Positions 32,900-46,238 are shown, counted from the first letter of the stretch. The stretch: DNA of 64,000 bases from Parastagonospora avenae f. sp. tritici 18332-5 (GCA_022559985.1 JAFJTR010000004.1:124001-188000); one strand, 5' to 3'. Numbers and translations are program-made. Notes: generated from the sequence alone by a model not told the origin.

Positions 32900-34281
32900 G
32901 TTGTCGGATTTTTATCCTGCGGCTCAATTATGCGCCCAACTCTGTTATCGTAGGTTGTGGAGAGATGGCGTTCCCCGCGCTGGGCTCGCGTGGATGTAGG
33001 TAAACTGGCCAAGCTCATAGTGCTGTCGACGGCGTGAAAGCCAAGCGACACGTGGGGTGCCTTCACCGGAAGTTGCAATCTTGACATCTCACGACTCAAG
33101 AACACGTTTTATGGAGTTATCTCGAGTTTTCTGCAAATCTGAGGTTTTATCTACAAGTTTGACTTTAGATCATACTACTGACCATCCAGCTGGAGACTGC
33201 AGCTGTCAAACGTCTCCGCATCCATTTGTGGGGCACAGCGTGCCTTATCGATAAGACTTCACGTTTTTGCCCTCGGTTGCGTCATTCGTCCAGTCCATAA
33301 AGCTGTACATCACAGGTACCTTCACCCTTTTCTCAAAATCCCGACGTCTGCATTGCCCACATAATCCGAAGTCTACCGACCGTCATCAGCCTTATCACCG
33401 GTATTAATCTCGCCAAGTACGCCAGCGAGAGAAAAAAAGCACCCCTGGCAAGCTTCCTCCACAAAGCCAAGCATCCTGCACTCCCCATGCACACAGCATC
33501 TTCACCGATCGACCATCTATGCATCCCAAGCGATTACCAATGCCTTGCCCTATGCATCCCAACAAACGGCGTGCTTGGTTTAGCCTCGCGGATGAAGAAT
33601 CCCATGCAGAAGCAACAATGTGGAGACGAGCAGCTAGGGTTTTAGGTCGATAAGAGGATTCTGATATAGCTATAGCAACGACCGTGTAGTGTTCTGGCTC
33701 ACATATACGTCGAACATGCACATTTTAGCCAAAGATCGATCCAGAAATATCCATTTTGTATCATGGACTTTGCTAAGCCCTGGTCTATGAAATTGTAGTG
33801 ATAAGGAAAGGATGATAATATGTCGTACTGTACAATATGGGACGAAGTCCCGGGGAATCTAGTTTCACGACGCGAGACCAGAACTCTGGGAATGGATGCA
33901 GTGAGGACAGGAGAGAACGGCTAGACCTTGGGATGCTGCTTGCGGCATGCTTGTAGCTCGCAGTCCACAGGCAGTGAAATTGATCCTGTATGCGGAAGCC
34001 GACCTCGTGTTTAAGGTAGGTCGAGGCCGATTGACATGGGAACGAGTCTCCCTGCTTCGAGCTGCACGCCGTGCATCTTCATCTCCGAAGTCGTTAACGC
34101 GTTCTAGCATGCTAGCCATGCCCATGCAGACCCCAGCCGCAATGATTCCAGAAATCCGGTCCTCGAATATACCCATGCAGACGAACCACAATTGCGTCTC
34201 GCATATCATGATGCATTGTAAAAATAAAAAAAGCCCGGTGGTTGTACTGCGTCTCGCAACGTGTTTGCAAGGTTCCTGGTC
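32900..34281. other. Intergenic, nothing firmly recognised
   Basis: About 1.4 kb between the CDF start and the 3' end of the Zn2Cys6 gene. A minus-strand frame at 33865-34209 is open (114 codons) but its second half looks random. Confidence 0.45.
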
Positions 34282-36743
34282 TCAATTCCCCTGCAGCCAA
34301 CCATTGTTCCCAGAATCCTGTGCGGCGCCACCATATTCGAACTCGTTGCTCAGTCCGAACGGATGCTCGAGCAGATCAGGCAAGTTGGTGTCCCACATCA
34401 TGTCGTCCCAGAAATTGTTGAGGAAGTTGGGGTCGCTGGACCATGATGGCGTGCCTGTATTGAATTGGTATGGATTCCGTGCTCCGAGATTAGCATGTGC
34501 GCCCAGTTGCATGGGATTCGGTGCCATCGAGTATGGGGTCTGGGTCTGATACTGATGTTGCGACATTGACATTTGTGCGGTTATTTGTGTGGCCGGTACT
34601 GCGTAGGCTTTGTAGGCTTGGTAGAGCTTTGAGACGGCGTCTTTACTTCGCTTCGCTGCGATGCTGTAGTCGCGGATGAAATCGAAGAACTGTAGGGCCG
34701 TCTCGATAGAGGCTTGCCATTTTTGTACTTCTTCAGGCATGCTCGTGTCGCTGAATAGGGAGACGAGACACACCATGCACGCCTGGAAGCAGAACCAGAC
34801 GGAATTCCAGCCAGATAGTAGGTCAGGCATGCACTCCTGGCTCATATCTTCAATGGTCTTCATGGCGAGAATGCGACATTTCCCAATCGCCACTTTTTCC
34901 TCTGCGCTCATGTTGATCCATGCACACCCTCTTAAAGCGGCTGTGAGGAGATAAGGTCGATGAAGGATGACCCGGATATTTTGAAAACGCCATTTCATGA
35001 TCAGTCTGAGGCGGCGCAAGAAATCTGGACACGGCTCCTCGTTGACCAGAATAGATGGCAATTCTTCATACCACTTGAGTAATTGGGCGTCGTACGTCGA
35101 AGTCTCAGTCGGTGATAGGAGAGGTTGTTCGACAAGGCGGTCCTGGATTCGGGTGGCAATCGAACAAAAGACGGAGGAATGTATCAATGGCAGCATCTTC
35201 AGCTGTTCCATATATTGAGGGCTGCTTGGCGATGGTGTGGTCGGGCCCTACAGCGCGATCAGTCACCCTTCACGTCATTATATTGACTAGACTTACCGCA
35301 TCAGCCGCCGTTCCAGGCTTCAAAACCGTGATGGAAGGTCCCATGCGGCCCAACGAGGGTCGTCCGGTCGTCGTTGATGCCCAGGCATCGAGGCAAAATA
35401 TACTCCACCAAATACGTCTCCGCATCTCTGGAGATAGCGATTCCTCGAATCCCGGTAGCATCATATGGCTACCAGCTTCGCTTCGCTCCGAATACTCTCG
35501 ATGTAGACCAAGCGTAGTTGCCATACGCAGAGCGCCGCCCATGAGCGAATGCGCCTCGTTTGGTCGATTCAGGTAATGCATGTAGAGCCCGCTCATGATG
35601 GCGAGTGCCTGCAGGACCTCCAGGTTTCCGCTGCCAAACGACTCCAAAGAAAGGTGCTGTCTGGATCGGTTGAAATACACATAGTGAGCTTCGTTGTCTG
35701 TCGAAGAAGACACTAATGATCCAAGCGCAAAGACGATGTTCAACAAGCACAGCCATTGGGAGTCTTTCCGGTTGCCATACAAGTAGGTAGACCAAAATTT
35801 CCTCTCGTCGATCAGTGGCATCATAGGATGGACTTGGTCAAAATAGCTCTCGAGCAATTCCTGACCATGCGTAGATGATGGCAAAGCTAATGGACTGCTG
35901 TCAGTGAGTTCCGGAGGTGGTGATCCGGCTCGACTGGGCAGGGTAGTTTCGTTGGTTTGCTGTGTGATGAGAACGCGTGCGTATGGAGCGCATCTTACAA
36001 TGACTTTCAATGCCGCTGTGACAGACGAAATTCCAACGTAAGAGGAGAGTCTATCAACAGACATGGAAAGGCCGTTCACATCGTCTGAAATGCCTTGCAC
36101 GCGCAATTGATGCTTGCGTGCTTCATCCCAGAAAGGGTCTTCAGGAGGGGCTTGCTCGAGCGCCTCGAGGCTGTCAGCGCCATCTGACCCTGTATGGATC
36201 TCAGACGTGGCGCGACCCTCTAGACTATTGGGCGAAGTTACCTGCCCTGGTGTGGAAGATGATGAAAGCGCCATCTCCAATAGCTCTTCTCTTGGCAGGC
36301 TCGCCAGTGTTGCAAGGTCCTTGGATCCATAGAGCTTATTTAGTACCGCCTTGTACTGCTCAATATTGGTGGAAAGCTTGTCTACCAATCTGAGAAGGCG
36401 TCAGCATCCGTGTATTTTCTGTGATCGATTCGAACTCACTTTCTACTCGGCACTACTCTCTGGGCTGGCTTGGAGTAGCCGCACGCCTGACCCGGAATCA
36501 GCTCCGTCCAACGGCCGTAAGAGATAGCTGAAAGCGGGAGTACTTTACCTCAGGATGCTGGTACCATTGGCACTGTCCACACGGCTGTGAGCCGTCGCAG
36601 CGAATCTTTCGTCTTCTGCACTCGACACAGGCGTTGCTCGTCGATATCCGCCGCGACCCCGCCGGCCGTGATGGTTTCCCCGAAAGGTCCGTGTCGTCTC
36701 CAGGCGACCGGAGCCCAGCAGAAGACTGGAAGGTATGGAACAT
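34282..36743 (-). CDS. Zn2Cys6 transcription factor with fungal-specific TF domain
   Basis: Exons 36743-36549, 36486-36440, 36389-35297 and 35247-34282 (766 aa), introns 62, 50 and 49 nt. The zinc cluster spans C39, C42, C49, C55, C58 and C67 (ACVECRRRKIRCDGSQPC, GQC, then ACGYS); the sixth Cys is supplied only after the first intron. A basic linker and a coiled dimerisation stretch (KLVDKLSTNIEQYKAVLNKL) follow. The middle homology region at about 250-520 shows LLESYFDQVHPMMPLIDERK, HSLMGGALRMATTLGLHREY and RRRIWWSIFCLDAWAST. The C-terminus is Gln/Asn/Met-rich. It is a nuclear DNA-binding regulator; its targets are unknown. The neighbouring beta-mannosidase is a possible but unproven target. 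Confidence 0.9.
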
Positions 36744-38244
36744 GGTCGTATCGTCTCGTATTGTTGCCCTTCGTCTTCGTCTCTCTTCTGCAGTAGTAAT
36801 TGTGGAGATGCGGCGGTCGGAGCTTCTTCTACCAGCGCGTCAGGCCGGCATGTATGCAGAAGCGGGATCGAGATTGGGTTCCGGTCGGACCACCAGGGGA
36901 GGAAGGAGCAAGTCTACACCAGTGATCTTGCAGAGGAATGATGCTCCCGATGTCCGAATATAAGAGTCTTGAGATCTGATCCAGACGGGAATGCCAGAGC
37001 GCCAACTATGTACTATGTAAGGCTGCGACAGTCCAGTGGCAATGCGCACATGCAGACGATCCGGCTGTCTGCCTCGTTAGTCTATCCCGTGAAGCATTTA
37101 TTCAGGCTGCAGATTGGTGGTCGGGATGCGTCTCCGCTAACTAGGTACCGCTATTCGGTCACGATGTGCACACGCACACGCCAGCGTCGTAACATTAGCG
37201 TTGATGGAGTGGCCGACAAAGTTCACGACGGGCCCATGAATTAGCCCCCGCATTATAGGGTCTCGATGCAGGAGGCAGGGATTGCTTGCGACCGTTGCAG
37301 GACGGGTGGACGGGAAGAAGACGAGGCGTGAAGCCAAGCGAGATTGAAGACTTGCGTGCTTTGCGGGATCAACCCACCTTCTCGAAGCTCTCCAGAAGAC
37401 TCTGCCACGGTACTCAAACGCTGGTCTAGGGCGGCACCCTACTGCACATCGTTTCAGTATGCAGCTCACCCTCCCTACAGGTGCCGAGTCTGCTGCCATT
37501 GCATGGCAATAACGAGGAGCTGTTTCGTGGTACGAATGTGTGGTAGCTGGGCAGGGCAGGTCGTTGAGAAGGCCGCCTCGAAGCGAGCAGGAGCAGTAAG
37601 GAAACTCCGCAACGGGCCCGACCGACCGCATCTTCACAGGGCGCGACAGGCCCATGCCACCCGCGGGTCGTCAGCGTCGCCAGCGGTAGTGCACGTCTCG
37701 CTACCCCAACCTGTCCCGACATGTATGCGCTGAGCGCTCCAGGGCCCGGGTTCGCAGAGCGTGTGGGCCGAAATAACCAAGTGCCCACTGCGACATTCCA
37801 TCAGGTTGCATTGGGCTACATCCAACAGCGAAAAATTGGAGACGTGCTAGCCAATGCCACCCGCACACATAAATTAGCCTTGTCAGGGAGCATGCTCGAT
37901 AGACGACATTCATATGACATCCTGGGCCCCATAATACTCCCCACATATAGCCGTCCGACCGAAGTCCTGCTCAAGGCTGCTCGTGTAGTGCAAAAGATTC
38001 AATTCATCCATTCCCTGCCCATAGTTGCTCGTAATCCCAAGTCACAGGACCTCACTGCTATCATTTGCGAGATATATGATTTTTCGCATGTAAGTGGCTT
38101 CCTGCCATGCGTCATCTTTACCATCTTTTCTGGTTACATGTCCTCGACAGCAACTAGTTCGCAGGCGGCCATGCATGATCATACCACCCTTCTCACAATT
38201 TTCGGTGTCCTGCTCCACTGTGATGTCCCGCGTCGATGCATAAT
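36744..38244. other. Intergenic, nothing firmly recognised
   Basis: About 1.5 kb between the TF start and the mannosidase 3' end. A + strand frame from 37721 continues as antisense over the mannosidase end and is taken as a shadow. Confidence 0.45.
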
Positions 38245-41086
38245 TCAATCCTTCCCCAAGAATGTCCACCTTAGCGGCTTGTCTTGCTTGCTGAGACCCC
38301 TCACCTTGATGACCTGTTCGTCGCCGGGAACGACGTCGATGGCGCTGTCATGCACCAACACACCAGGCCTTTCCTCGAACACGAGCCCTTTGGTAGGCTT
38401 CCTTGCCCGGACAGTGATCGTCTCACCCTGCGGTATGACCTCCAGGCCGCGGTCATCGAAATCGAGATACTTTAACGGTTGAGGCCAATCAATGTCTCTG
38501 GAAACGATTTCCCCGTGTATCCATATGCGAACTGCCAGGACATGCGGCTCCTCGTTCCGGTTGTCGATTGTCCCAGAAAAAACGTCGGTCGTGCCATTTG
38601 GAACCAGATGAATGTCCTTCTTCACAACCTTGTCTTTGATTTCCTTGCCGCTCTTGATACTGATGAACCTCAGCTCCACAGTGGCTAAAGCGCTTTCCTG
38701 TCTCTGGCTGGCGACCCAGACCTCGTAATCGCTGGTCTTGGGCACTCGCGCATGCACCACGCTCCAATCGAAGTGCGCCCGTTTGACTGCCACGGCAACG
38801 GGCGCGAGCACCCGGCGCATAGCATAGTATGCAGGCTTTTTCCGCAGGAAATAATCAACAATTGACCAGGACGTCACAGGCCAGCAATCGTTGAGCTGCC
38901 ACACAAGGGCACCACCGCAATGCCGATCCTGACCCCACTGTCGACGCCACCCACGGTACCCGAACATCAGTGCTTCTGCTTGAGACAGTTGCGTGAGGTG
39001 GATGAAGGCCTGCATTAGTTAGCACTAGCGCATAGCTTATTGGTTTTCATGTATACGAGCATATCACAGCAAGCATTAACAAAGTACGTACCTCTAAATC
39101 AGTCTTGGTACGAAAGTTCTCCACCAAGTATGTCGCAATCCTTCGCTCGTGTCCGTCTGCCTTGTTATGGAAGTCAAGCATATGACTCTGCGGGTATAGC
39201 TGCGACGGGTCTGTGCAGTAGTAGCGGACCGTTTCGATGTGCGGGAAGGCCTCCATACCGAATTCGCTGTTGAAGCGTCCACCTAGCGTATCGAAGATCT
39301 GGTATTTTTCCTGCGTGCCGTGCCATACTACATAACCGATTAGTCCTGTCTATCATGCAATCTCGAATTGACCGCTCACCGTTCCACTGGTGCATATCAC
39401 CCACAGTGGGGTCTGAGGTCCTGAGTCCATCACCCCAGGGCGAACCGGGGTGGTACGGCACGTGTGGGCTTTCGGCATCGACAACTTCGGGCAAAAGCTG
39501 TCCGAGCGTCCAGTCAGTCCAGCTCAACAAATCTTCTTTTCAACCTAACGGATACTCACCTTCTCGTAGATGTACCTTGCAGAGAAATCCGTCTTCAGCC
39601 AGCTTTCCGGATCCTTGTCTTCATAGTCGTATGTCAAACCACACTGTTCTTGAACCTGGTAATCTTCGTTGTTGCCTGCATATATGACGACGGATGGATG
39701 ATGTCTTAGGCGGCCAACATTGGCGACGCATTCTTCCTTGATCGACTGCAAAATGGACGGAAAGGTGGGATAGTTGCCGCAGCCAAACATGAAATCCTGC
39801 CAGACCAGAACGCCTAGCTCGTCGCAGATATCGTAGAAGATGTCTTCTTCCCAAATGCCGCCTCCCCATATCCTGTTCTGTGGTTAGTAGCAGTTCATCG
39901 CGCTTGCGCGGAAACGGGAAGTTGCGCCGCACCGGATCATGATTTGATATCCATCCACCATCATCTCGAGCCACTTCCTGTATTTTTCCTCGGTCACTCT
40001 GGGTGTGAAAGAGTCTGCAGGGATCCAATCTGAGCCTCCGCAGAAGACGTCAATACCGTTGACGCGGAAGTAGAAGCTCTTTCCAATGGCGTCTGGTTCC
40101 TGAATTAATTCGCTCTTGCGAAAGCCAGTGCGACGCGACACTTGATGCACCTCAATTTCTCCCATCGAAACCGCCGCAGTGATCTTGTAGAGAGGCTGTT
40201 CGCCATAGCCATGCGGGTACCAGAGCTTTGGGCTGTTGACGTGGAACTCCACCTTGGCCACGCCATCGCTGATGTTTGCAGATTCCTTGAAAGCCATTCG
40301 ATCTCCATCGTACACTGCGAACGTGACCTTCTGAGCAGATGAGCCCTCAACGCGCGCCGATATCGTCCCTTGTACAGTCTTCAAGCTGCCGTCGAGCTTA
40401 TAGTCTACCCTTAGATCTTCCACTCGTGACTGGTACGTCTCCAGCCTGACTTCACGCCACGGTCCACAGGTGTTCAGAATTGGGCCCCAGTCCCAACCCC
40501 AGTGGTATTGCGCTTTGCGCACAGCAAGTCTCGCCATGTCGCCGTTGAATCCAACCCATTTATGTTCAGGGTACTGGTCCTTGATTTTGATGGCCTCTAG
40601 TCTCGCCGATGCAAAGTCGATCTCCAGGACATTGGTCGCGCCGACCTTCAACTTTTTCGTGACGTCGATTCGATGAGGAATGAACATGTTGTCACTTTCG
40701 AGAAGGATGTCGCCATTCAACTTCACTTTGGCAAACGTGTCCAGTCCATCGAATGCCAGAACATGGACCACACCATCCTTTGTTTCTTGGACTTTGGGGA
40801 GCTCGACCTTGTATGTCCATGATTCGTCAGCCACCCATTCAGCTTGAAGTTCGTTAAAACCCAAGAATGGATCTGGTATTCTAATTATCAGTCAGCTATG
40901 TTCAGCATCAGTTGTCGTGTTCGTGCCCTTGATTGAAACGTACTTTCCATGTTCAATGAGGTCCAGGTGAACATTCGTAGGGACTCTCTCAACGGTCATC
41001 CATGCATCTTCGCCGGCGTGATCTGTCTGCTTGAACTGCCATCCCTTTGTCAAAGTGACGCTCGAAAGCGACTGTGCATTCGTCAT
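38245..41086 (-). CDS. Beta-mannosidase, glycoside hydrolase family 2 (intracellular-type, MndB-like)
   Basis: Six exons: 41086-40944, 40880-39933, 39872-39560, 39497-39380, 39327-39092 and 39009-38245 (840 aa). Introns are 63, 60, 62, 52 and 82 nt and every junction keeps frame. Family marks: TLTKGWQFKQTD and WMTVERVPTNVHLDLIEHGK at the N-terminus, AQYHWGWDWGPILNTCGPWR, GGSDWIPADSF, then MIRIWGGGIWEEDIFYDICD, acid/base Glu in IYAGNNEDYQ and the nucleophile Glu in GRFNSEFGMEAFP. It releases mannose from the non-reducing end of beta-1,4-manno-oligosaccharides and N-glycan cores. There is no signal peptide, which fits the fungal B-type enzymes thought to act inside the cell. Confidence 0.93.
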
Positions 41087-41908
41087 TCTGTCCACCTTCG
41101 CGCGTAAAGCTACTCAGGTCAGTATTGTTTGGCACTCGCAGCTTCCCCAACGAGCGAGCGGGGTAAGCAAGAATAACAGGTACCTGTGCCATGTCGCGGA
41201 AAGTTTAAACCCACATAAAATCTGACGGTGGGCTTAGGCCGGAGCGACCGCTGCCGTGTTCAGCATCGCTCGCGCTCGAGGTTTGTCCATGAAGCATGTC
41301 TAGAAAGGGTATGCGGGGTCGCGTCTCCGTGCTGAATGCGGCTAGCGTTGGGTTGTACTTCGGAGAAATGGTGTCAGACAGTGTGGTCGAACATCGCCTG
41401 AACTAGCCACACGGGACAGAGAGAGTCACAACGGAATCGGTGTCAAGGTCTCCGTGTTGAAAAAGGCCGACAGCATTGAGAAGCTGGCGTAGCGTTTGCT
41501 TTTCATGTCGCCGCGGAAATTGGAGACACCGTGCCCAGGTGCCTCCCCACGCAACGCGGGATGCGAACACTGCTGTGTGACGTCTGCTGCAACTCTCAAT
41601 GGCTATCCTATGAACCTTTCCCACCCATACTTGCCAGTGGTATGATTGCGGAGTACTGCTCCGTACCCAATCGGTCTGCTATATTACCTGAACTACATTC
41701 TTCCTCAGGACCAGGCCACGATGTACAGTCATTAGATATGAACATGATCATCCTCGGAAATGCAGCGGCAATATGTAGTCATGAGAGACTTGATTAATTG
41801 ACTACAATTGGGTATATAGCTATGCAGGACGAGCATTAAGGAGCAATGGGAAGACATTCTGTTATTCCGCTTCAGATCCGCCTAGCCATGTATGCTGGAC
41901 GCCAGTGC
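41087..41908. other. Intergenic, nothing recognised
   Basis: About 820 bp upstream of the mannosidase and downstream of the thaumatin-like gene. No supported feature. Confidence 0.5.
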
Positions 41909-43194
41909 TCAAAAAGGCCACCATGACGCGCCCCTGGCAGGTCTTTCGAACATCTTCTTCCTGCCCTCTATGGTGATGAGTGCTTGTTTGTTGGCCATGC
42001 CCTTTTGAGACAGCGCCTGCATCTCTGCCAGACTTGTGTCTATGATGTTAGTTGAGCGAGCTCCAGGGCAGAACACTACTTCGAATCCAGCACCGGACGG
42101 GATGATGAAGGTTGATGTTTGATCGTCAAAAGCTGAAAGAGAATATAAGTGCGAGTTTCATTTGTGGTGGAAACAACATACCGAAGCTGTAGGCGTCTGG
42201 ACACACTGCTTTGACGTTTTTCGAATACTCACTGACATGGCATTTGCTTGGCGAGTTGTACTCGCCTGTACAGCACTCTTCTGGTTTATTGTTCTTTGCG
42301 CAAGCCGAGAAGCACGGGTTGAATTGAGGACGCTGAATGTTGTCATCAGGATATGGATATACGCCATCTCCGGGCTTGTCCGGAGGGGTCTGTTGTAAGT
42401 CCCATGGACACCATTTGGAGATCTGGTTCTGATCTACATTCTTGTCGAATGGCAGGGGATATGAAGTGTTTGTCCGGAGGAAATCGGGGTACTCGGGGTA
42501 AGGGTTGTAGTCCTGGGCAGCCAACAAGCCGTCTGTACCTTGGCAGGATGGATTCGTAAGGTTCGGCGGGATGTCATCAAGAGTAACATTCTCCAGCGGC
42601 TGCAAGACTATTGCCATAGGAACATTGTAACCATCTACTAGCGAGATGTCGTAGTAAGTGTGTCCGTCTCCAGCATCGAGAGTAAATTCGGCCAGTGACA
42701 CCGGTACGTCGCCCTAAGTAGATTAGTCCCCGTAACAAATGTCGCGATAAGAACGGAATACTCACTCCGACTTGGCAGTTCAAGATGCCATTGCAGTCGC
42801 CAGAGTAACAGGCTTTCCCACTACCAGATGCTGGGCCAGTACCATCACTATTGAAGGTGCAGTTTGTCCTTCCCCACACTCGGCCCTGCCAGTCTTCAGA
42901 AACAGTCTGATTCTTGGTTTCGCCTGGCTGAAGTTTGAAACCGTTCTCCTTGGGGCCCTTTCCAGACTGCGTTGAGATACCAGGCCATATGTCTCCGGGA
43001 CATCGATTGGTGACCAGCAAAGGTGTGATATCTAGTTTTCTGCGCAACTGCTTGCGTGGTGCTTTCACAGCCATGTGATGGAGTGCATCTGCGATAGGAA
43101 GGCCGGCAAGTAGGAACAGTGCCGTACACAGCTGTGCGATAGAGAAGTGCGAAATAGGGCCGCCGCCCATGCTTGACCTGGAATGTGTGCGCAT
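41909..43194 (-). CDS. Secreted thaumatin-like protein
   Basis: Exons 43194-42766, 42713-42182 and 42132-41909 (394 aa), introns 52 and 49 nt. A signal peptide is clear (IAQLCTALFLLAGLPIADA, cleavage after ADA); ATG at 43170 would also include it. The mature part has the thaumatin pattern: LLVTNRCPGDIWPGI, GFKLQPGETKNQTV, WQGRVWGRTNCTF, CYSGDCNGILNCQ, then VSLAEFTLDAG, YYDISLVDGYNVPM, CFSACAKN, ECCTGEYNSPSKCHVSEYSK and VCPDAYSFAFDDQTSTF. Such proteins are disulphide-rich, secreted and often bind or cleave beta-1,3-glucan; in fungi they may act in wall remodelling. A 55-residue tail beyond the fold (ALITIEGRKKMFERPARG) is unusual. Confidence 0.9.
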
Positions 43195-44377
43195 AACGCG
43201 AGACAAACGAAACTGCGCGTATACGACACGCAGTCTCGGGTAGGAAGATATGTTATCGAATGATGGCTGCTAGGGATAAGGTGAGGTATCCAGGTCGGGC
43301 GGGGCGACGTGATATAGCCTGGGAGTCGAGCGAAGACGAAGGACGCAGGAGGCGAGCACCCATTGCGAAATCAAGAAACATGGTGAGCCAAGGTCGATCA
43401 TTGGCTTTGTGAGGAAGTTGCAAGCTGCGACCTGGTATCTACAGTGTCGGTGACGTACCGCCCTGGAAGTTGTGGCTGCCACGCGACAGGGATTCGAGCA
43501 AGGCGAAGCTTGTCACGATAACCAATGACTGCAGCCTCTACCAGGTGTTCCGAAACGTTGCAAAACGGCCGGCCGAAGCAGCGGAAGGGTGTAGGCGAGC
43601 CGGCTAGACGCAGTGATGTGTGGCCGTACCTTATGGTGATACCCTTCTGTATTCTGCAAAAAGGCATGCAATACCCCGAAGCAATGATAGGCAGACAGGA
43701 ATTGAAACATGACGAGCACCACCTCGAAAGCCTTCCAGTCGACAGACTGACATACAATATTGTTCATTTTCTCGCGGAGAACCGTGGAAGATGCGATAGA
43801 TCTCTACGCTCATCATTAATTCAAGACCTTGGTGCTGTAAGCGCTTTACAGCTCGGCCGTCATGTCGCATTGAAAACAAAAACATGCATGACGCGTGCTG
43901 CATGCGTCTGTTTGCGATGCAATTTGCAATCGGCCGAGCAGAAAATGCACCGAAGTTGTCCGTCCTTGGGCTTTGGGTAATTTGAGGTTAGGCTCAGGGT
44001 CTCGGAGCACGGAAGAAGGCGAGATCCAGCGGCCAGCCTGCAAAGTCTCGCCACCACGCGAGTGACTGGTGTGAGATCTGCGGCATCTTGGCATCTCCTG
44101 ACAATTATCGACATTTACATTACCCATCAAAGAGAGCACTGTTTTTCCCTACAAGTCTCACGCACCTTTCTGACCCGGTACACTCCTTTCTACCTGCTGC
44201 GCATCTTTCTGCTGCCCTCACGTTCTCGCAGTCCCCACACATTTCTGTTCCGAACCTTCCGCATTTCGTCGCAGCGGCCACAGCCTCCGTCTGCAATCCT
44301 AGACTTGGTCTTGTCGGTGATCGACCATATCGTATTCGCAGCGACTGCACGCCGACATAATCTATCCACCAGGCTAC
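43195..44377. promoter_or_regulatory. Divergent intergenic region, thaumatin-like gene and FA hydroxylase
   Basis: About 1.2 kb. From about 44145 to 44290 the + strand is strongly pyrimidine-rich (tttctgacccgg...ctttctgctgccctcacg), a usual feature just upstream of transcription starts in filamentous ascomycetes. No specific operator recognised. Confidence 0.45.
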
Positions 44378-45667
44378 ATGTCCACAACTACCACTATGCC
44401 TGGCCGCACCCTGCCCACGATTCCGATCGCCGAAGTCCGATCACACAACAACGAGAAGTCCTGCTATGTCACTATTGGCACCAAAGTCTACGATGTCACA
44501 GACTTTCTGGACGGCCATCCAGGTGGTGGCGAACTCATCCTCGAGTATGCTGGCAAGGACGTGGAGGCTATCTTGAAAGACGAGCTGTCCCACACTCACT
44601 CCGACTCCGCCTACGAGATCTTGGATGAGAGCCTTGTTGGCTTCACGCCTAACGAGGCGCTCATCGACGGCGCAACAAAGAGCTCCCACCCTGCCGAGAT
44701 CGTCCCTCTGCTGCCTACAGAAGCAGGCAAAGCCGAGCTCAAGGGCATGACCCTGGACGGCAAGCCGCTCTACGCGGCCACGGGCATGTCCTCCGCCGAG
44801 GACCTGTCCAAGGAGACCGACCCAAACCAAGACTACAAGGAGCACAAGTTTTTGGACCTTAGCAAGCCGCTACTGATGCAGGTGTGGAATGGTGGCTTCT
44901 CAAAGGACTTCTACTTGGAGCAGGTGCACCGCCCACGACACTACAAGGGAGGAGACTCAGCACCGCTATTTGGCAACTTTCTTGAGCCGCTGAGCAAAAC
45001 ACCATGGTGGGTTGTACCTACTATCTGGTGGCCCTGTGTTACTATTGGCACCAGCATAGCTATGCGCGGACTGAGCGGATCCGCCACTGCCGGCTACTGG
45101 GTGTTCGGTCTCGGGTTCTGGACAATTATCGAATACGTGCTACACCGATGCCTATTTCATTTGGATGAGTATGTACACCTCTTTGATAGCGCTGATCATT
45201 GCTGACAAGTACAGACACCTCCCAGATAACCGCGTTGGCATTACCCTACATTTCCTTCTCCATGGTATCCACCACTACCTTCCCATGGACAAATACAGAC
45301 TTGTCATGCCACCGACACTCTTTGTCGCACTGGCTGCGCCATTCTGGAAGTTTGCTCATACCATCATCTTCTGGAACTGGTACGCCGCGACCGCTGCTTA
45401 CTGTGGTGGCATATTTGGATACACTCTCTACGACATGACCCATTACTTTTTGCACCACCAGAAGTAAGTCTTTTGATATGCGTTGATCAAAATTGCCGAG
45501 CTAACATGTGTAGACTTCCCGCCTACTACCAGGAACTCAAGAAGTACCACCTCAAGCACCACTTTGCTGACTACGAAAACGGCTTCGGTGTTACCAGCCG
45601 CTTCTGGGACCGGGTGTTTGGCACTGAGCTGGAGATGGGTCCATCCAAAGTCATCAAAAGCACGTAG
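44378..45667 (+). CDS. SCS7: Sphingolipid fatty acid 2-hydroxylase with cytochrome b5 domain
   Basis: Exons 44378-45168, 45215-45463 and 45514-45667 (397 aa), introns 46 and 50 nt. Residues 15-95 are a cytochrome b5 domain (VYDVTDFLDGHPGGGELILE with haem ligand His47, second His in ELSHTHSDSAYEIL). The C-terminal half has membrane helices around 225-270 and 310-340 and the di-iron His clusters of the fatty acid hydroxylase superfamily: EYVLHRCLFHLDEHLPDN, LHFLLHGIHHYLPMD, YDMTHYFLHH and KKYHLKHHFADYENGFGV. The enzyme 2-hydroxylates the very-long-chain acyl group of ceramide in the ER. Two ATGs (44378, 44396) could start it. Confidence 0.93.
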
Positions 45668-46238
45668 TGAAGCAAGTCATACTGTGCGGAGTGGGAAAGT
45701 TTCATGTGTACCCTTATTAGAGGATGTCTTCACAGCGCAAGCGGCATGGCATGGCGCACGAGAAGGACAACATTGTTTACGTTGTTACGACTTCATTCTC
45801 TACCATACCTAATCTTAATAGACGCTTAATGTCCCCATGTCTTCCAATCTGTGCACTCGCCCTTCACGTAGGATCATGCAATGGACACAAGTGGGTCTGT
45901 GGTAGCTCACGTAATCTTTGCTTAGTCATAACACTAGCGCCTCCAGGTTTTGAATTGCGCCTAGATCAGCCTCGATCCGCACCAACCTCTCAACTCCACA
46001 ACCGCAGCACACTGCGCGCAACAACCCAGCTTCGATCAAGCTGCTTCCGGTTGAGCGCGTCACAGAGCTGGATAGTCAAGTCCGTGCTACAGACAGTTGC
46101 CTGCGAGGGCATTCGCCAGTACAACAATTATATCCAGTCACAGAGCACCACAGCTCGCCGCATTCTATTCACACTCTACCGTGACCGCGCACACAATTCG
46201 AACGATACAACTTATCGCACCCTAGGGTCAAACCGAAA
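45668..46238. other. Intergenic, 5' side of the RBM39-like gene
   Basis: About 570 bp. An open frame through this region overlaps the next start in another phase and is not coding-like. Likely 3' UTR of SCS7 followed by promoter and 5' UTR. Confidence 0.5.

Noticed and set aside
33865..34209. 114-codon minus-strand ORF downstream of the Zn2Cys6 gene
   Set aside because: The first 45 residues look plausible but the rest appears random; more likely 3' flanking sequence.
37721..38482. 253-codon + strand ORF
   Set aside because: Its second half is antisense to the conserved end of beta-mannosidase and the first half has no family features.
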